DNA from: Methanothrix harundinacea
GTDB lineage: Archaea > Halobacteriota > Methanosarcinia > Methanotrichales > Methanotrichaceae
Assembly: GCA_002502785.1 (NCBI GenBank)
Contig: DAQG01000043.1
Span: forward strand, 1-26,477
Reading direction: 5' to 3'
Length of the DNA stretch: 26,477 nt
Shown: piece after piece, positions 1 through 7,793 of the stretch
Layout: each line of letters opens with the position of its first letter
Numbering within the stretch: the stretch's first letter is position 1
Program-made: the position numbers and the translations under genes
The notes under the pieces: generated by a model
The model's database searches: none
Told to the model about the DNA's origin: nothing
The model's input: only the letters and a program-made list of their open reading frames with translations

Positions 1-2
1 TA

Positions 3-3000
3 GATCTTGGAGAGGGGTACTGCTACAAAGAGGTCACGGTTTACGACCTGCCTGACTGCACCATTACGGCTGATCCCGGCGTCTGCGCCTATTCTGAGGG
101 GAACAACGCCAACACGACTTCAGGTTATGCCGGCTACTCGTGGTCGGTCGTCAGCGGTCCTGGCACCATCACGTCAGGCTCGAACTCCAGCACCATCACC
201 TGGAACGCTCAGGGTCCAGGAACTGTGAACATAAGCGTCACAGTTACTGACAGCAACAGCTGCACCGACACCTGTTACAAGGAGGTCACGGTTTATGACC
301 TGCCAGACTGCACCATAACTGCTGATCCCGGTGTATGTGCTTATTCGGTAGGCAACAAAGCCAACACCACATCGGGTTATGCCGGCTACTCGTGGTCGGT
401 GGTCAGCGGTCCTGCTACCATAACATCCGGCTCAAACACCAGTTCCATCACCTGGAACGCTCAGGGTCCAGGAACTGTGAACATAAGCGTCACAGTTACT
501 GACAGCAACAGCTGCACCGACACCTGTTACAAGGAGGTCACGGTTTACGACCTGCCAGACTGCACCATAAACTCTGATGGTGGCGTTTGCGCTTATTCCG
601 AGGGCAACATTGCCAACACCACCTCTGGTTACGTCAGCTATTCGTGGTCTGTCGTCAGCGGTCCTGCCACCATCACCCCAGGCTCGAATTCCGACACCAT
701 CACCTGGAACGCTCTGGGTCCCGGCTCGGTCAACTTCAGCGTCAGCGTGACCGACAGCAACGGCTGTAACAACACCTGCTACAAGGATCCCGTCACGGTT
801 TATGATCTGCCCGACTGCTCCATAACCGCCAAATCTGGCGTCTGCGCTTATTCTGAGGGCAACACCGCCAATACGACCTCAGGTTATGCCAGCTACTCGT
901 GGTCGGTCGTCAGCGGCCCTGGCACAATAACATCCGGCTCGAATTCAAGCGCCATCACCTGGAGCGCCGGAGGTCTGGGCACGGTCAACTTCAGCGTTAC
1001 GGTAATCGACAGGAGCAACTGCACCAACACCTGCTTCAAGGAGATTGAGGTCTACGACCTGCCCGATTGCACCATAACCGCCGAGGACGTCTGCGCTTAT
1101 TCTGAGGGAAACGCCGCAAGCACGATTTCAGGTTACGCCAGCTACTCGTGGTCGGTCGTCAGCGGTCCAGGAACCATCACATCGGGCTGGAACACCAGTG
1201 CGATAACCTGGAACGCCGGCGATCCGGGAACTGTCAATTTCAGCGTCACGGTGACGGACGAGAGCGACTGTACCGCCACCTGCTACAAGGTTGTTACAGT
1301 CTACCAGAACCCGACTGTCGATGCCGGTCCTGACAGGTATATCTACGGCTTTGACAGCTCGGTGGTCCTGAGCCCGAACGTTACCGGCGGAATGCCGGAC
1401 TACGCATACGTCTGGACGGACCAGGGCGTGATCATCAACAAAGACGGGGCGGAGAACGTGTCGGTCAGCACCCCCGGCACCTACGTGATCAATGTTACCG
1501 ACGAGAACGGCTGTTCGGGCATCGATAGCGTTAACGTTATCGAATTGGTGCCGGATATCGAGGTCACCAAAACCGCCTCTCCGAACTCAGGAAGCTCGTG
1601 TACCAATGTGACCTTCACCATAACTGTGACGAACACCGGCGAGGTCCCTCTGAACCTCGAGGTGACAGACACCATCCCCGCCGGCATGAGCTACGTCTCA
1701 GCCAATCCATCACCAGACAGCGTCATCGAGAACTCTGATGGGACCTGGACGGTCGTATGGGAGAGCGAACTGGACGTTCTTGACCCAGGCAACTCAACCC
1801 AGATCCTCCTCGTCGCCCACATTGACGACGACATCTTGGACGTCTCGACGAACAACGCCCTGACGGTCCTGGGATCATCGGAAGATGAGGTGCTTCGAAT
1901 TCAGCAGGTCGGCGGAGTTACGCCGGAGAAGATTCAGGAACTGGAATTGATGAGGGACCGGCTGGAGATCGAGCTTGAGAAGATGATCGAGCTTAGGGGT
2001 CGCTTCGACAAAGATGCGGCAGATCTGAAGGACGAGACGCCCCCGATAGAGGGAACTGGCTACACCGTTCTCAACTACACAAACCCCCTCACAGGAGAAA
2101 GCCTCGTTCTGTTCGAGGACGGTGAAGGCAACGTGGTGATTTCCGAGTACACCAACCCAGAGCTTAACGCGGTCCTGACCTCAGAGTACGGACCCGGAGA
2201 CGTTCTGATCTCTGACAGCTACCTGTCCAGAGACGGGATGGAAGGTCTCAGGATAGAATACGATTTGCCTTACGCCGGCTACAAGACCTACACGGTGACG
2301 AACTACAACACCGGAGATAGCCTGATCGATACGTTCGACCTCATGGGCAACCTCTCAAGCAGAGAGTACAGGAGAACTCCCGGAATACCCAAAGTCGAAG
2401 CCTTCAAGGTGCGTAACTGCGTCACAGCGATAGGCACCTTCGAGGGGGGCCAGGTTTCGTCCTCCGCCTGCGCCGACGTGACCATAAAGGTGCCGGATAT
2501 AGTGGTCACCAAGACCGCCTCTCCGACCTCTGGAAGCCCGTGTACCAATGTGACCTTTACCATCGTTGTGACGAACACCGGCGAGGTCTCTTTGGACCCT
2601 GTGGTGACCGACACGATCCCCGCCGGCATGAGCTACGTTTCGGCCAACCCGGCTCCAGACAGCGTAATTGAGAACACCGATGGGACCTGGACGGTCGTCT
2701 GGGAGAGCAACCTGAACGTTCTTGGCCCTGGCAACTCCACCCAGATCCTCCTCGTCGCCCACATCGACGAGGATATCCCAGCCGCCGACTCGGTGGACGG
2801 CGTGCTGACGGTCCTCGGCTCCTCAGAAGATGAGGTGCTCCGAATTCAGCAGGCCAGCGGAGTTACGCCGGAGAAGATACAAGAGCTGGAATGGATGAAG
2901 GTCCGGCTGGATATCGAGCTCAGGAAGATGATCGAGCTTAGGGGGCGCTTCGACAAAGATGCGGCAATTCTGAAGAACGAGACGCCGCCGTTCGAGGTGG

Positions 3001-6000
3001 CGGGCTACACCATCCTCAACTACACCAACCCCCTCACAGGAGAGAGCCTAATTCTCTTCGAGGACCGGGAAGGCAACCTCGTGACCTCCGAGTACAAAAA
3101 CCCAGAACTGAACGCGGTCCTGACCACAGAGTACGGACCGGGAGACGTTCTGATATCTGAAAGTTACCTGTCCATGGACGGGATGGAAGGGCTGAGAATA
3201 GATTACGATTCGCCTTACGCGGGTTACAAGACTTATACGGTTACAAACTACAACACCGGCGATACCCTGATCGATACCTTCGACGCAAGGGACAACCTCG
3301 TCAACAGAGAGTACAGGAGAACTCCTGGTATAGCCAGGGAGAGCATCTTCACGTTGCGTAACTGCGTCACCGTGGTCGGGACAACCTCTGGGGGAAGCAA
3401 AGTCTCGGCTTCCGCCTGCGCCGACGTTACTGTGATCTACAGGTCGGACCTCAAGCTGACGAAGACGCCATCGCCGACGACGGCCACCGTAGGAACCGTC
3501 GTTCTTTACACTTACCTCGTGGAGAACAACGGCAACACCACCATCAGCAACCTAGTCCTCTTCGACGACATGCTCAACCAGTTCGTGAGCCTGAACAGGA
3601 CCGTCCTCAAGCCCGGCGAGTTCGCCGAAGGGATGGCACTGTACACCGTCGTCTCCGAGGACCTGCCCGGACCGCTCGTCAACAACGCCACGGTTACGGG
3701 AACCGATCCGCAGGGCACCGAGGTGACGGACATGGCCAGCGCCACGGTCCCCCTCTATTACTCGCAGATCGATCTTATCAAGACCCCTGACAAGACCGTC
3801 GTCGCCGTCGGAGACCTCATCACCTACACCTACATCGTGACGAACGTCGGGACCACCACCATCAGCAACCTGACCCTCTTCGACGACAAGATCAACCAGT
3901 ACCTCAACCTCAGCAAGACAACCCTCGCTCCGAACGAGACCGCCACGGCGACGGGGGAGTACACCGCCCTTCCCGAGGACATGCCAGGACCCGTCCTCAA
4001 CAACGCCACCGTCGAGGGGACCGACGAGAAGGACGCGCCCGTCTCCGCCGAGGACGACGCCTCGGTGGATATTTTGCAGGGCCTCCTTAATGTGACCAAG
4101 ACAGCCAACAGGACTGTGGTCAGGCCCGGCGAGGAAGTGACCTACACCATCGCGATATGTAATGATGCAGATGTAGAGGCAAATTACTATGATGTCATCG
4201 TAAACGACACATTCGATAGGGACGTCGAGTTCGTCAGCGCCGACCCCTCGCCAAAGGAATGGGGAGATCGGTGGCAGAGGTGGGAGTTAGGTGATTTGAC
4301 CATCCCGGCCAAAAGCTGCTACTACATCACGTTGGTAGTGAGGACACTGAAGACTCAGAACTTCACCTTTGATATGGACATGGGCGTTGAGGGCGTGGGC
4401 TTCGTCAACGTGGCCAACGACTACAGGACGGCACCACCCCCATACATCCTCACGAACTACGTTTACGTCTACTACTATTTGCCGGCCGATAATGATGATC
4501 GTGGGCCTGAGGTCGTTTACGACATCGAGAAAGTGCTGGTCCGCGAGCTTGGAACGGAGCTTGAGACCCGGGAGCACGGCAGCGGCACCTACGAGAGCGA
4601 AGAGGTGGTCCATATGAGGACCGAGAACAAGTCGATCTCGATGGATAAGGACATGGCCGCCACCTACGGGATGACGACCCTGGGCCTCTACAACAATAGG
4701 TCAGTGACCTACTCCTCGAAGTGGACCGAGGATGCCAAGGCCAAGAACTGGATCACAGGGGCCTCGCTGACCGAGACCTATCGATACGCCGACTTCATCG
4801 ACCGGGAGAGCAGCTTCTTCCTCGACGAGAACGGATCGGTCATGGAGTTTGAGACGGAGTTCTCGGGGATGGGCCACTTCGGCGCCCTCAAGAAGGCCGA
4901 CCCCAACGACACCGCCAGGGATACGCCGACTTTCGAGCTCGACGAGAACTACTTAGGAACTTTCAGGATATATGAGAAGGTGGACGAGTACGGCAAGAAC
5001 GTCGAGTACGAGTCCTCCTCCTCGGGTGAGGGCACCGTCGCCGGCGACCGGCGGGTGGGCGACAGCCAGAGGAGCTACGAGCACGGCAGCGGCTCCTACG
5101 ACTCCGAGGGGCAGATCAGCACCGTGACGAACTACATGGCAAAGGACATCAGCCTTGTCTACGCCCCGACGAGCCAGAACCTCACCGACGACGTCTCCGT
5201 CGACTCGAACGTCAAGTGGAAGGAGGGGATGTACTCCAGAACTAAGGGCATCAGCTACATCGGCGAGGAGTACACGTCCATCGACCGACTGGAGAAGGAG
5301 TCGATATTCAGAGGATTGAACGACCTCGCCACGGAGTCCGACTTCTCGGGCACGGCCCGGTATCGGGTGATGCTCGGTGACATCACCGGCAACGACACCG
5401 AGAACCTAACCGGCAAAGGTCCGTCGGGTGCGATGATCGACTTCGATGAGATCTACTCCGGCGACTACTCAATAGCCAAGAGGATAGTTCTGACCGGCGT
5501 TCCCAAGTACGACCGGCCCCACCTCTCGGTGGTCAAGACCTCCAATACCGAATCCGGATCGAGCCTCGTCGAGTACGCCATCACCGTCACCAACGACGGA
5601 AACGTCGTCCTGGACACCATCACCGTCGAAGACCGCCTACCCCAGGGGACGGAGTTTATGAGCGCCTCCCTGAGGCCGTCTGAGATTACCTCTGATAGAA
5701 TCGTGTGGGACAACATCCTGAGCCTGCCGATAGGAAGGACGGTCAACATCGATCTCGTCCTCAACGTCACCGATTACAGCGGTCATCTGGTGAACGTGGT
5801 GAAGGCGACCGCCCAACATGGCGAGAACGTGACCATATCCGCCAGCAACTTCTCGGTCCTGGATCCGAGCTGGCTTAGCTGCTGCCCGAGCGAGATCTTC
5901 GCCAGCAAGACTGCCACCGTCGATTCGGTCCTTCAGAACGTAGTCACTTATCGGCTGACCGTTCAGAACCTGGCGGAAAGCCCGGTGGTGGCCCGGATAG

Positions 6001-6356
6001 ACGACGAGATCCCAGGAGGCATGAAGCTTCTCGGGTACTCGGCGATGCCGTCAGAGTACGATGAGTCCAGCGGGCGGATAACCTGGGTCGTCACTGACCT
6101 TGCGCCCGGCGAGCTGAGGACCATCGACTACCTGGTGGAGGCGATGTACGACGGTCGTTACGTCAACGTGGCGAGGATCGACCCCTACACCCTGGACGGC
6201 CAGGAGCTGAGCCAGGTCACCGTCAGCTCGGTGGTGTTGATCGGTCCCTTCGAGGGGGCACAGGTGCCGCCGGGCTGGGTGCCTCCGGACTGGGACCTCG
6301 AATACTACAGCTACGACTGCGTCTCTGGAATGAGCTGTGAAGAGATCTCCTTCTGA
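3..6356 (+). CDS. Giant DUF11-repeat secreted surface protein, 5'-truncated by the window edge
   Basis: The reading frame is open from the left edge, so the true start and signal peptide lie outside; 2117 residues remain. Reading from nt 3, the order is: five ~84-residue Cys-containing repeats (nt 42-1301); one PKD/SprB-like module (nt 1302-1550, with GTYVINVTDENGCSG); two long units of 314 and 316 residues that begin as DUF11 domains (PDIxVTKTASP, DTIPAGMSYVSANP); two more DUF11-like domains (nt 3441-4080); a divergent one (nt 4083-4480); a repeated EHGSG-containing region (nt 4480-5510); and two final DUF11-like domains. NxS/T sequons are abundant. DUF11 proteins are known as secreted or envelope adhesin/sheath-type proteins in methanogens. 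I see no C-terminal membrane anchor or sorting signal: the protein ends in a Cys-containing tail (DCVSGMSCEEISF). It is probably secreted or held in the envelope by other contacts. The exact function is unknown. A GTG at 225 is only an internal codon. The first ~19 nt fit the repeat poorly. Confidence 0.9.
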   Translation, partial: DLGEGYCYKEVTVYDLPDCTITADPGVCAYSEGNNANTTSGYAGYSWSVVSGPGTITSGSNSSTITWNAQGPGTVNISVTVTDSNSCTDTCYKEVTVYDLPDCTITADPGVCAYSVGNKANTTSGYAGYSWSVVSGPATITSGSNTSSITWNAQGPGTVNISVTVTDSNSCTDTCYKEVTVYDLPDCTINSDGGVCAYSEGNIANTTSGYVSYSWSVVSGPATITPGSNSDTITWNALGPGSVNFSVSVTDSNGCNNTCYKDPVTVYDLPDCSITAKSGVCAYSEGNTANTTSGYASYSWSVVSGPGTITSGSNSSAITWSAGGLGTVNFSVTVIDRSNCTNTCFKEIEVYDLPDCTITAEDVCAYSEGNAASTISGYASYSWSVVSGPGTITSGWNTSAITWNAGDPGTVNFSVTVTDESDCTATCYKVVTVYQNPTVDAGPDRYIYGFDSSVVLSPNVTGGMPDYAYVWTDQGVIINKDGAENVSVSTPGTYVINVTDENGCSGIDSVNVIELVPDIEVTKTASPNSGSSCTNVTFTITVTNTGEVPLNLEVTDTIPAGMSYVSANPSPDSVIENSDGTWTVVWESELDVLDPGNSTQILLVAHIDDDILDVSTNNALTVLGSSEDEVLRIQQVGGVTPEKIQELELMRDRLEIELEKMIELRGRFDKDAADLKDETPPIEGTGYTVLNYTNPLTGESLVLFEDGEGNVVISEYTNPELNAVLTSEYGPGDVLISDSYLSRDGMEGLRIEYDLPYAGYKTYTVTNYNTGDSLIDTFDLMGNLSSREYRRTPGIPKVEAFKVRNCVTAIGTFEGGQVSSSACADVTIKVPDIVVTKTASPTSGSPCTNVTFTIVVTNTGEVSLDPVVTDTIPAGMSYVSANPAPDSVIENTDGTWTVVWESNLNVLGPGNSTQILLVAHIDEDIPAADSVDGVLTVLGSSEDEVLRIQQASGVTPEKIQELEWMKVRLDIELRKMIELRGRFDKDAAILKNETPPFEVAGYTILNYTNPLTGESLILFEDREGNLVTSEYKNPELNAVLTTEYGPGDVLISESYLSMDGMEGLRIDYDSPYAGYKTYTVTNYNTGDTLIDTFDARDNLVNREYRRTPGIARESIFTLRNCVTVVGTTSGGSKVSASACADVTVIYRSDLKLTKTPSPTTATVGTVVLYTYLVENNGNTTISNLVLFDDMLNQFVSLNRTVLKPGEFAEGMALYTVVSEDLPGPLVNNATVTGTDPQGTEVTDMASATVPLYYSQIDLIKTPDKTVVAVGDLITYTYIVTNVGTTTISNLTLFDDKINQYLNLSKTTLAPNETATATGEYTALPEDMPGPVLNNATVEGTDEKDAPVSAEDDASVDILQGLLNVTKTANRTVVRPGEEVTYTIAICNDADVEANYYDVIVNDTFDRDVEFVSADPSPKEWGDRWQRWELGDLTIPAKSCYYITLVVRTLKTQNFTFDMDMGVEGVGFVNVANDYRTAPPPYILTNYVYVYYYLPADNDDRGPEVVYDIEKVLVRELGTELETREHGSGTYESEEVVHMRTENKSISMDKDMAATYGMTTLGLYNNRSVTYSSKWTEDAKAKNWITGASLTETYRYADFIDRESSFFLDENGSVMEFETEFSGMGHFGALKKADPNDTARDTPTFELDENYLGTFRIYEKVDEYGKNVEYESSSSGEGTVAGDRRVGDSQRSYEHGSGSYDSEGQISTVTNYMAKDISLVYAPTSQNLTDDVSVDSNVKWKEGMYSRTKGISYIGEEYTSIDRLEKESIFRGLNDLATESDFSGTARYRVMLGDITGNDTENLTGKGPSGAMIDFDEIYSGDYSIAKRIVLTGVPKYDRPHLSVVKTSNTESGSSLVEYAITVTNDGNVVLDTITVEDRLPQGTEFMSASLRPSEITSDRIVWDNILSLPIGRTVNIDLVLNVTDYSGHLVNVVKATAQHGENVTISASNFSVLDPSWLSCCPSEIFASKTATVDSVLQNVVTYRLTVQNLAESPVVARIDDEIPGGMKLLGYSAMPSEYDESSGRITWVVTDLAPGELRTIDYLVEAMYDGRYVNVARIDPYTLDGQELSQVTVSSVVLIGPFEGAQVPPGWVPPDWDLEYYSYDCVSGMSCEEISF
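8..19 (+). repeat. Left copy of a 12-bp inverted match between the window ends
   Basis: TGGAGAGGGGTA here equals the reverse complement of 26459-26470; with one gap the match extends to ATCT on the outer side. Confidence 0.6.
42..1301 (+). repeat. Five tandem ~252-nt coding repeats (YDLPDC...CYKxVTV)
   Basis: Units run 42-293, 294-545, 546-800, 801-1052 and 1053-1301, giving 84, 84, 85, 84 and 83 codons. Each starts YDLPDC, contains GYxxYSWSVVSGP and ITW, and ends with a CYK or CFK motif. Each unit carries four conserved cysteines that could form disulfides outside the cell. Units 1 and 2 share about 100 nt of exact identity at their 3' parts (about 193-295 against 445-547), which points to recent duplication or gene conversion. 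Confidence 0.93.
1551..3440 (+). repeat. Tandem duplication of a ~945-nt DUF11-plus-insert unit
   Basis: Unit A is 1551-2492 and unit B is 2493-3440. Both begin PDIxVTKTASP and run through DTIPAGMSYVSANP, the charged helix TPEKIQELE...RGRFDKDAA, the segment YTVTNYNTGD, and end NCVT...SACADVT. Protein identity is high throughout. They look like one duplicated module in which a ~190-residue block sits between the early strands and the last strand of a DUF11 fold; that placement is inferred from motif order. Confidence 0.9.
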
Positions 6357-6370
6357 TGGCAGGAGATCTC
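6342..6370 (+). terminator. Hairpin at the stop codon of the giant surface-protein gene
   Basis: A 9-bp perfect inverted repeat, GAGATCTCC (6342-6350) and GGAGATCTC (6362-6370), flanks the TGA stop at 6354-6356. A T-rich stretch (TTTCTTCATTTT) follows at about 6380-6392. This combination is compatible with transcription termination. The hairpin overlaps the last codons, which is unusual but possible. Confidence 0.5.
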
Positions 6371-6584
6371 CCTCCATCATTTCTTCATTTTATCTATGCC
6401 AATGGCCATGAAAATCGTGCGGCTTGATAGGGACGGAGTTCATGAGATCGATCTATCTCCGAATTGATCTATTCCATAGGCGATCCATCAGATCTCTCTG
6501 CACCTTTCGCCAAAAAAGCGGATGGGTTGAGAGGACAAGTAATTATCACATAAGCGCCCTCAATGGTGGACGGAGGCGAATGCT

Positions 6585-6980
6585 GTGAACGCGAAGGGCG
6601 GAAGAAGAGTCGACTTTTCGATGTGGCTGTTTGAGCAGCGCAAGAGGGACGACCGAGTCGGGAGCGTAGCTTTTGACGCCTACCAGGAGCACCTGAACGG
6701 TGAGTGGCCCAAGATCGGCACCCTCCAGGACTATCTCGATCACATGAAGGAGAGCGGGGTTCGGGGCGCTCCTCTGAGGGCCCTGGACCAGGCCTGGTGG
6801 GAGTACATAGACGTTGTGACGAAGGACATCGCCCAGCACCATCTGCTCCATGAGGTCGGAGCCGTGGTGGAGAGGGCTCTATTGAAGGCCGAGCATCTGG
6901 AGGATGGCGACAGATACGTCATCGACGGGACTTATGTCGACCGTCTCCAAAAGCTGATGGCGAAGCTGAAGGAGATATAA
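6585..6980 (+). CDS. YozE SAM-like domain protein, 131 aa
   Basis: A small soluble protein. Residues about 10-78 resemble the YozE_SAM_like family: an aromatic/WL start (DFSMWLFEQRKRDDRVG), an A-D pair, then TLQDYLDHM and a closing aromatic helix ALDQAWWEYI. The family fold is a small sterile-alpha-motif-like helical bundle of unknown role, best known from Firmicutes. A helical C-terminal tail of ~50 residues follows. The start is GTG at 6585, chosen because GGAGG (6572-6576) lies 8 nt upstream. ATGs at 6563 and 6580 are in other frames. It stands alone after a terminator-like hairpin and before a long non-coding stretch. Function is not known. The domain call rests on motif memory. Confidence 0.7.
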   Translation: MNAKGGRRVDFSMWLFEQRKRDDRVGSVAFDAYQEHLNGEWPKIGTLQDYLDHMKESGVRGAPLRALDQAWWEYIDVVTKDIAQHHLLHEVGAVVERALLKAEHLEDGDRYVIDGTYVDRLQKLMAKLKEI

Positions 6981-7144
6981 AATAAAGAGGCGGCCGAAAG
7001 GTCGTTGGCTCGAAGGATTGCGCCTATGGCACCTGCTTTCGGGTCTGGCGGAACTCGCCCTCCATTGTTTACTCATTTTTTCGAGCGCCGGTCTCTTGAG
7101 GTCTCATCCGGCATCTTCGGCAGGATCAAAACCCCTTCAATAGG

Positions 7145-7172
7145 TAAATAATATATTCTGATAATAAAAATA
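7145..7172 (+). promoter_or_regulatory. AT-rich TATA-type promoter region ahead of the candidate RNA
   Basis: AAATAATATATTC and ATAATAAAAATAAGG form a very AT-rich block in an otherwise GC-rich region. Archaeal TATA boxes sit about 25 nt upstream of the start, so transcription could begin near 7177-7195, just before the structured element at 7200-7274. Confidence 0.45.
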
Positions 7173-7199
7173 AGGCGCAAGGTTTATCTTCGATCAGCC

Positions 7200-7274
7200 C
7201 AACCTGGTTTTGCAGTCGAAGCTCACAGTCGGGAGATCGTGGGGTGATCCCGACATAGAGCTGCAAGCCGGTTG
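7200..7274 (+). ncRNA. Candidate structured non-coding RNA (long imperfect hairpin)
   Basis: Nested pairings stack in one axis: CAACC(t)GG 7200-7207 with CCGGTTG 7268-7274; TTGC 7210-7213 with GCAA 7263-7266; AGCTC 7220-7224 with GAGCT 7258-7262; GTCGGGA 7228-7234 with TCCCGAC 7248-7254. They are separated by a single-T bulge, a six-nt bulge and a symmetric ACA/ATA internal loop, and capped by a 13-nt loop. That gives 23 base pairs, with no ORF crossing it and an AT-rich promoter-like block just upstream. The downstream gene at 7396 has its own TATA box, so this is more likely an independent RNA than its leader. It does not match tRNA, 5S, SRP or RNase P RNA as I know them. The strand is inferred from the TATA block. 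Confidence 0.5.
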
Positions 7275-7368
7275 TCGTTTGGTTGACCCTCTCTGGCTCA
7301 GCTCAGCGGCTCTTTGTCTTCCGGTTAAAGTTCAGGGGGAGCTTTCGACATATTTCATTACATTGGTG

Positions 7369-7377
7369 ATATAAAAA
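7369..7377 (+). promoter_or_regulatory. TATA box for the 66-aa membrane protein; probably leaderless
   Basis: GATATAAAAA lies with its centre about 23 nt before the ATG at 7396. At the usual TATA-to-start distance in archaea the transcript would begin at or next to the ATG. No clear Shine-Dalgarno sequence is present, which fits a leaderless mRNA. Confidence 0.55.
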
Positions 7378-7395
7378 TTACGTGGCAGGTATTCC

Positions 7396-7596
7396 ATGAA
7401 CTTCGAGACGATGGCAAAGGTGGCGGCAGGATCTCTCTTCTACGGAGTGCCTTGCGTCGGGATGGCCCTGGAGCTTTCCGGCGTCAGGGGGACGTTTGTG
7501 GACTTATGTTCCGTATGGTTTGTTATTGCGGTGGTGGTTACGTTCTTCGTTTATGCGGTTCTGATATGGTCAGATCGAAAAAGCGTTCGGGACTGA
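7396..7596 (+). CDS. Small two-helix membrane protein, 66 aa
   Basis: Two hydrophobic segments are visible: residues about 8-28 (VAAGSLFYGVPCVGMALEL) and about 36-58 (LCSVWFVIAVVVTFFVYAVL), followed by a charged tail (WSDRKSVRD). I do not recognise a family. The predicted arrangement is two membrane-spanning helices with a short loop. The ATG start is supported by a well-placed TATA box suggesting a leaderless transcript. A T-run (TACTTTTTTCCC, about 7615-7627) soon after the stop could end the transcript, so the gene is probably monocistronic. Confidence 0.6.
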   Translation: MNFETMAKVAAGSLFYGVPCVGMALELSGVRGTFVDLCSVWFVIAVVVTFFVYAVLIWSDRKSVRD

Positions 7597-7690
7597 AACT
7601 CTGAAATGTAACGATACTTTTTTCCCGGTTTGGTCCGGTACCCTTTGATGCAAGCGGTTCGACGAAACGCTTCGCTCTCAACGGAAAAAA

Positions 7691-7710
7691 ATATCGAGTG
7701 ACTTCGACAG
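7691..7710 (+). promoter_or_regulatory. Copy 1 of motif ATATCG-n2-TGACTTCGACAG
   Basis: This element lies ~84 nt before the rhodanese start and ~25 nt before a TATA-like TTTCATATAGTC (about 7735-7745). A near copy lies at 10139-10159 before the lipoprotein gene. It is a candidate binding site for a shared regulator, by position and repetition only. Confidence 0.4.
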
Positions 7711-7793
7711 ACTGCTTTTTTCAGTTCGGAACAAGTTTCATATAGTCTTCCTTCCTAAAAATACAAAGAATCGGCGAAGAGGTGGTTATAGAA

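Larger units (their letters stand above)
6981..7395. other. 415-nt stretch without a protein gene
   Basis: Besides the promoter-like block and the hairpin at 7200-7274, this stretch holds the TATA box of the 7396 gene and a T-rich run near 7077-7081 (ATTTTTTCG). I see no credible ORF of any size in it. Confidence 0.6.

Noticed and set aside
42..1301. Regular repeats considered as a CRISPR array
   Set aside because: Units are ~252 nt, in frame and protein-coding throughout; there are no short repeats with unique spacers.
6396..6467. Mini frame starting MPMAMKIVRLDRDG
   Set aside because: Only 23 codons, no ribosome site and no promoter; not enough to call.
7275..7330. tRNA-like reading of GGCTCAGCTCAGCGG
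   Set aside because: No T-loop GGTTCGAATCC, no anticodon stem and no acceptor pairing.
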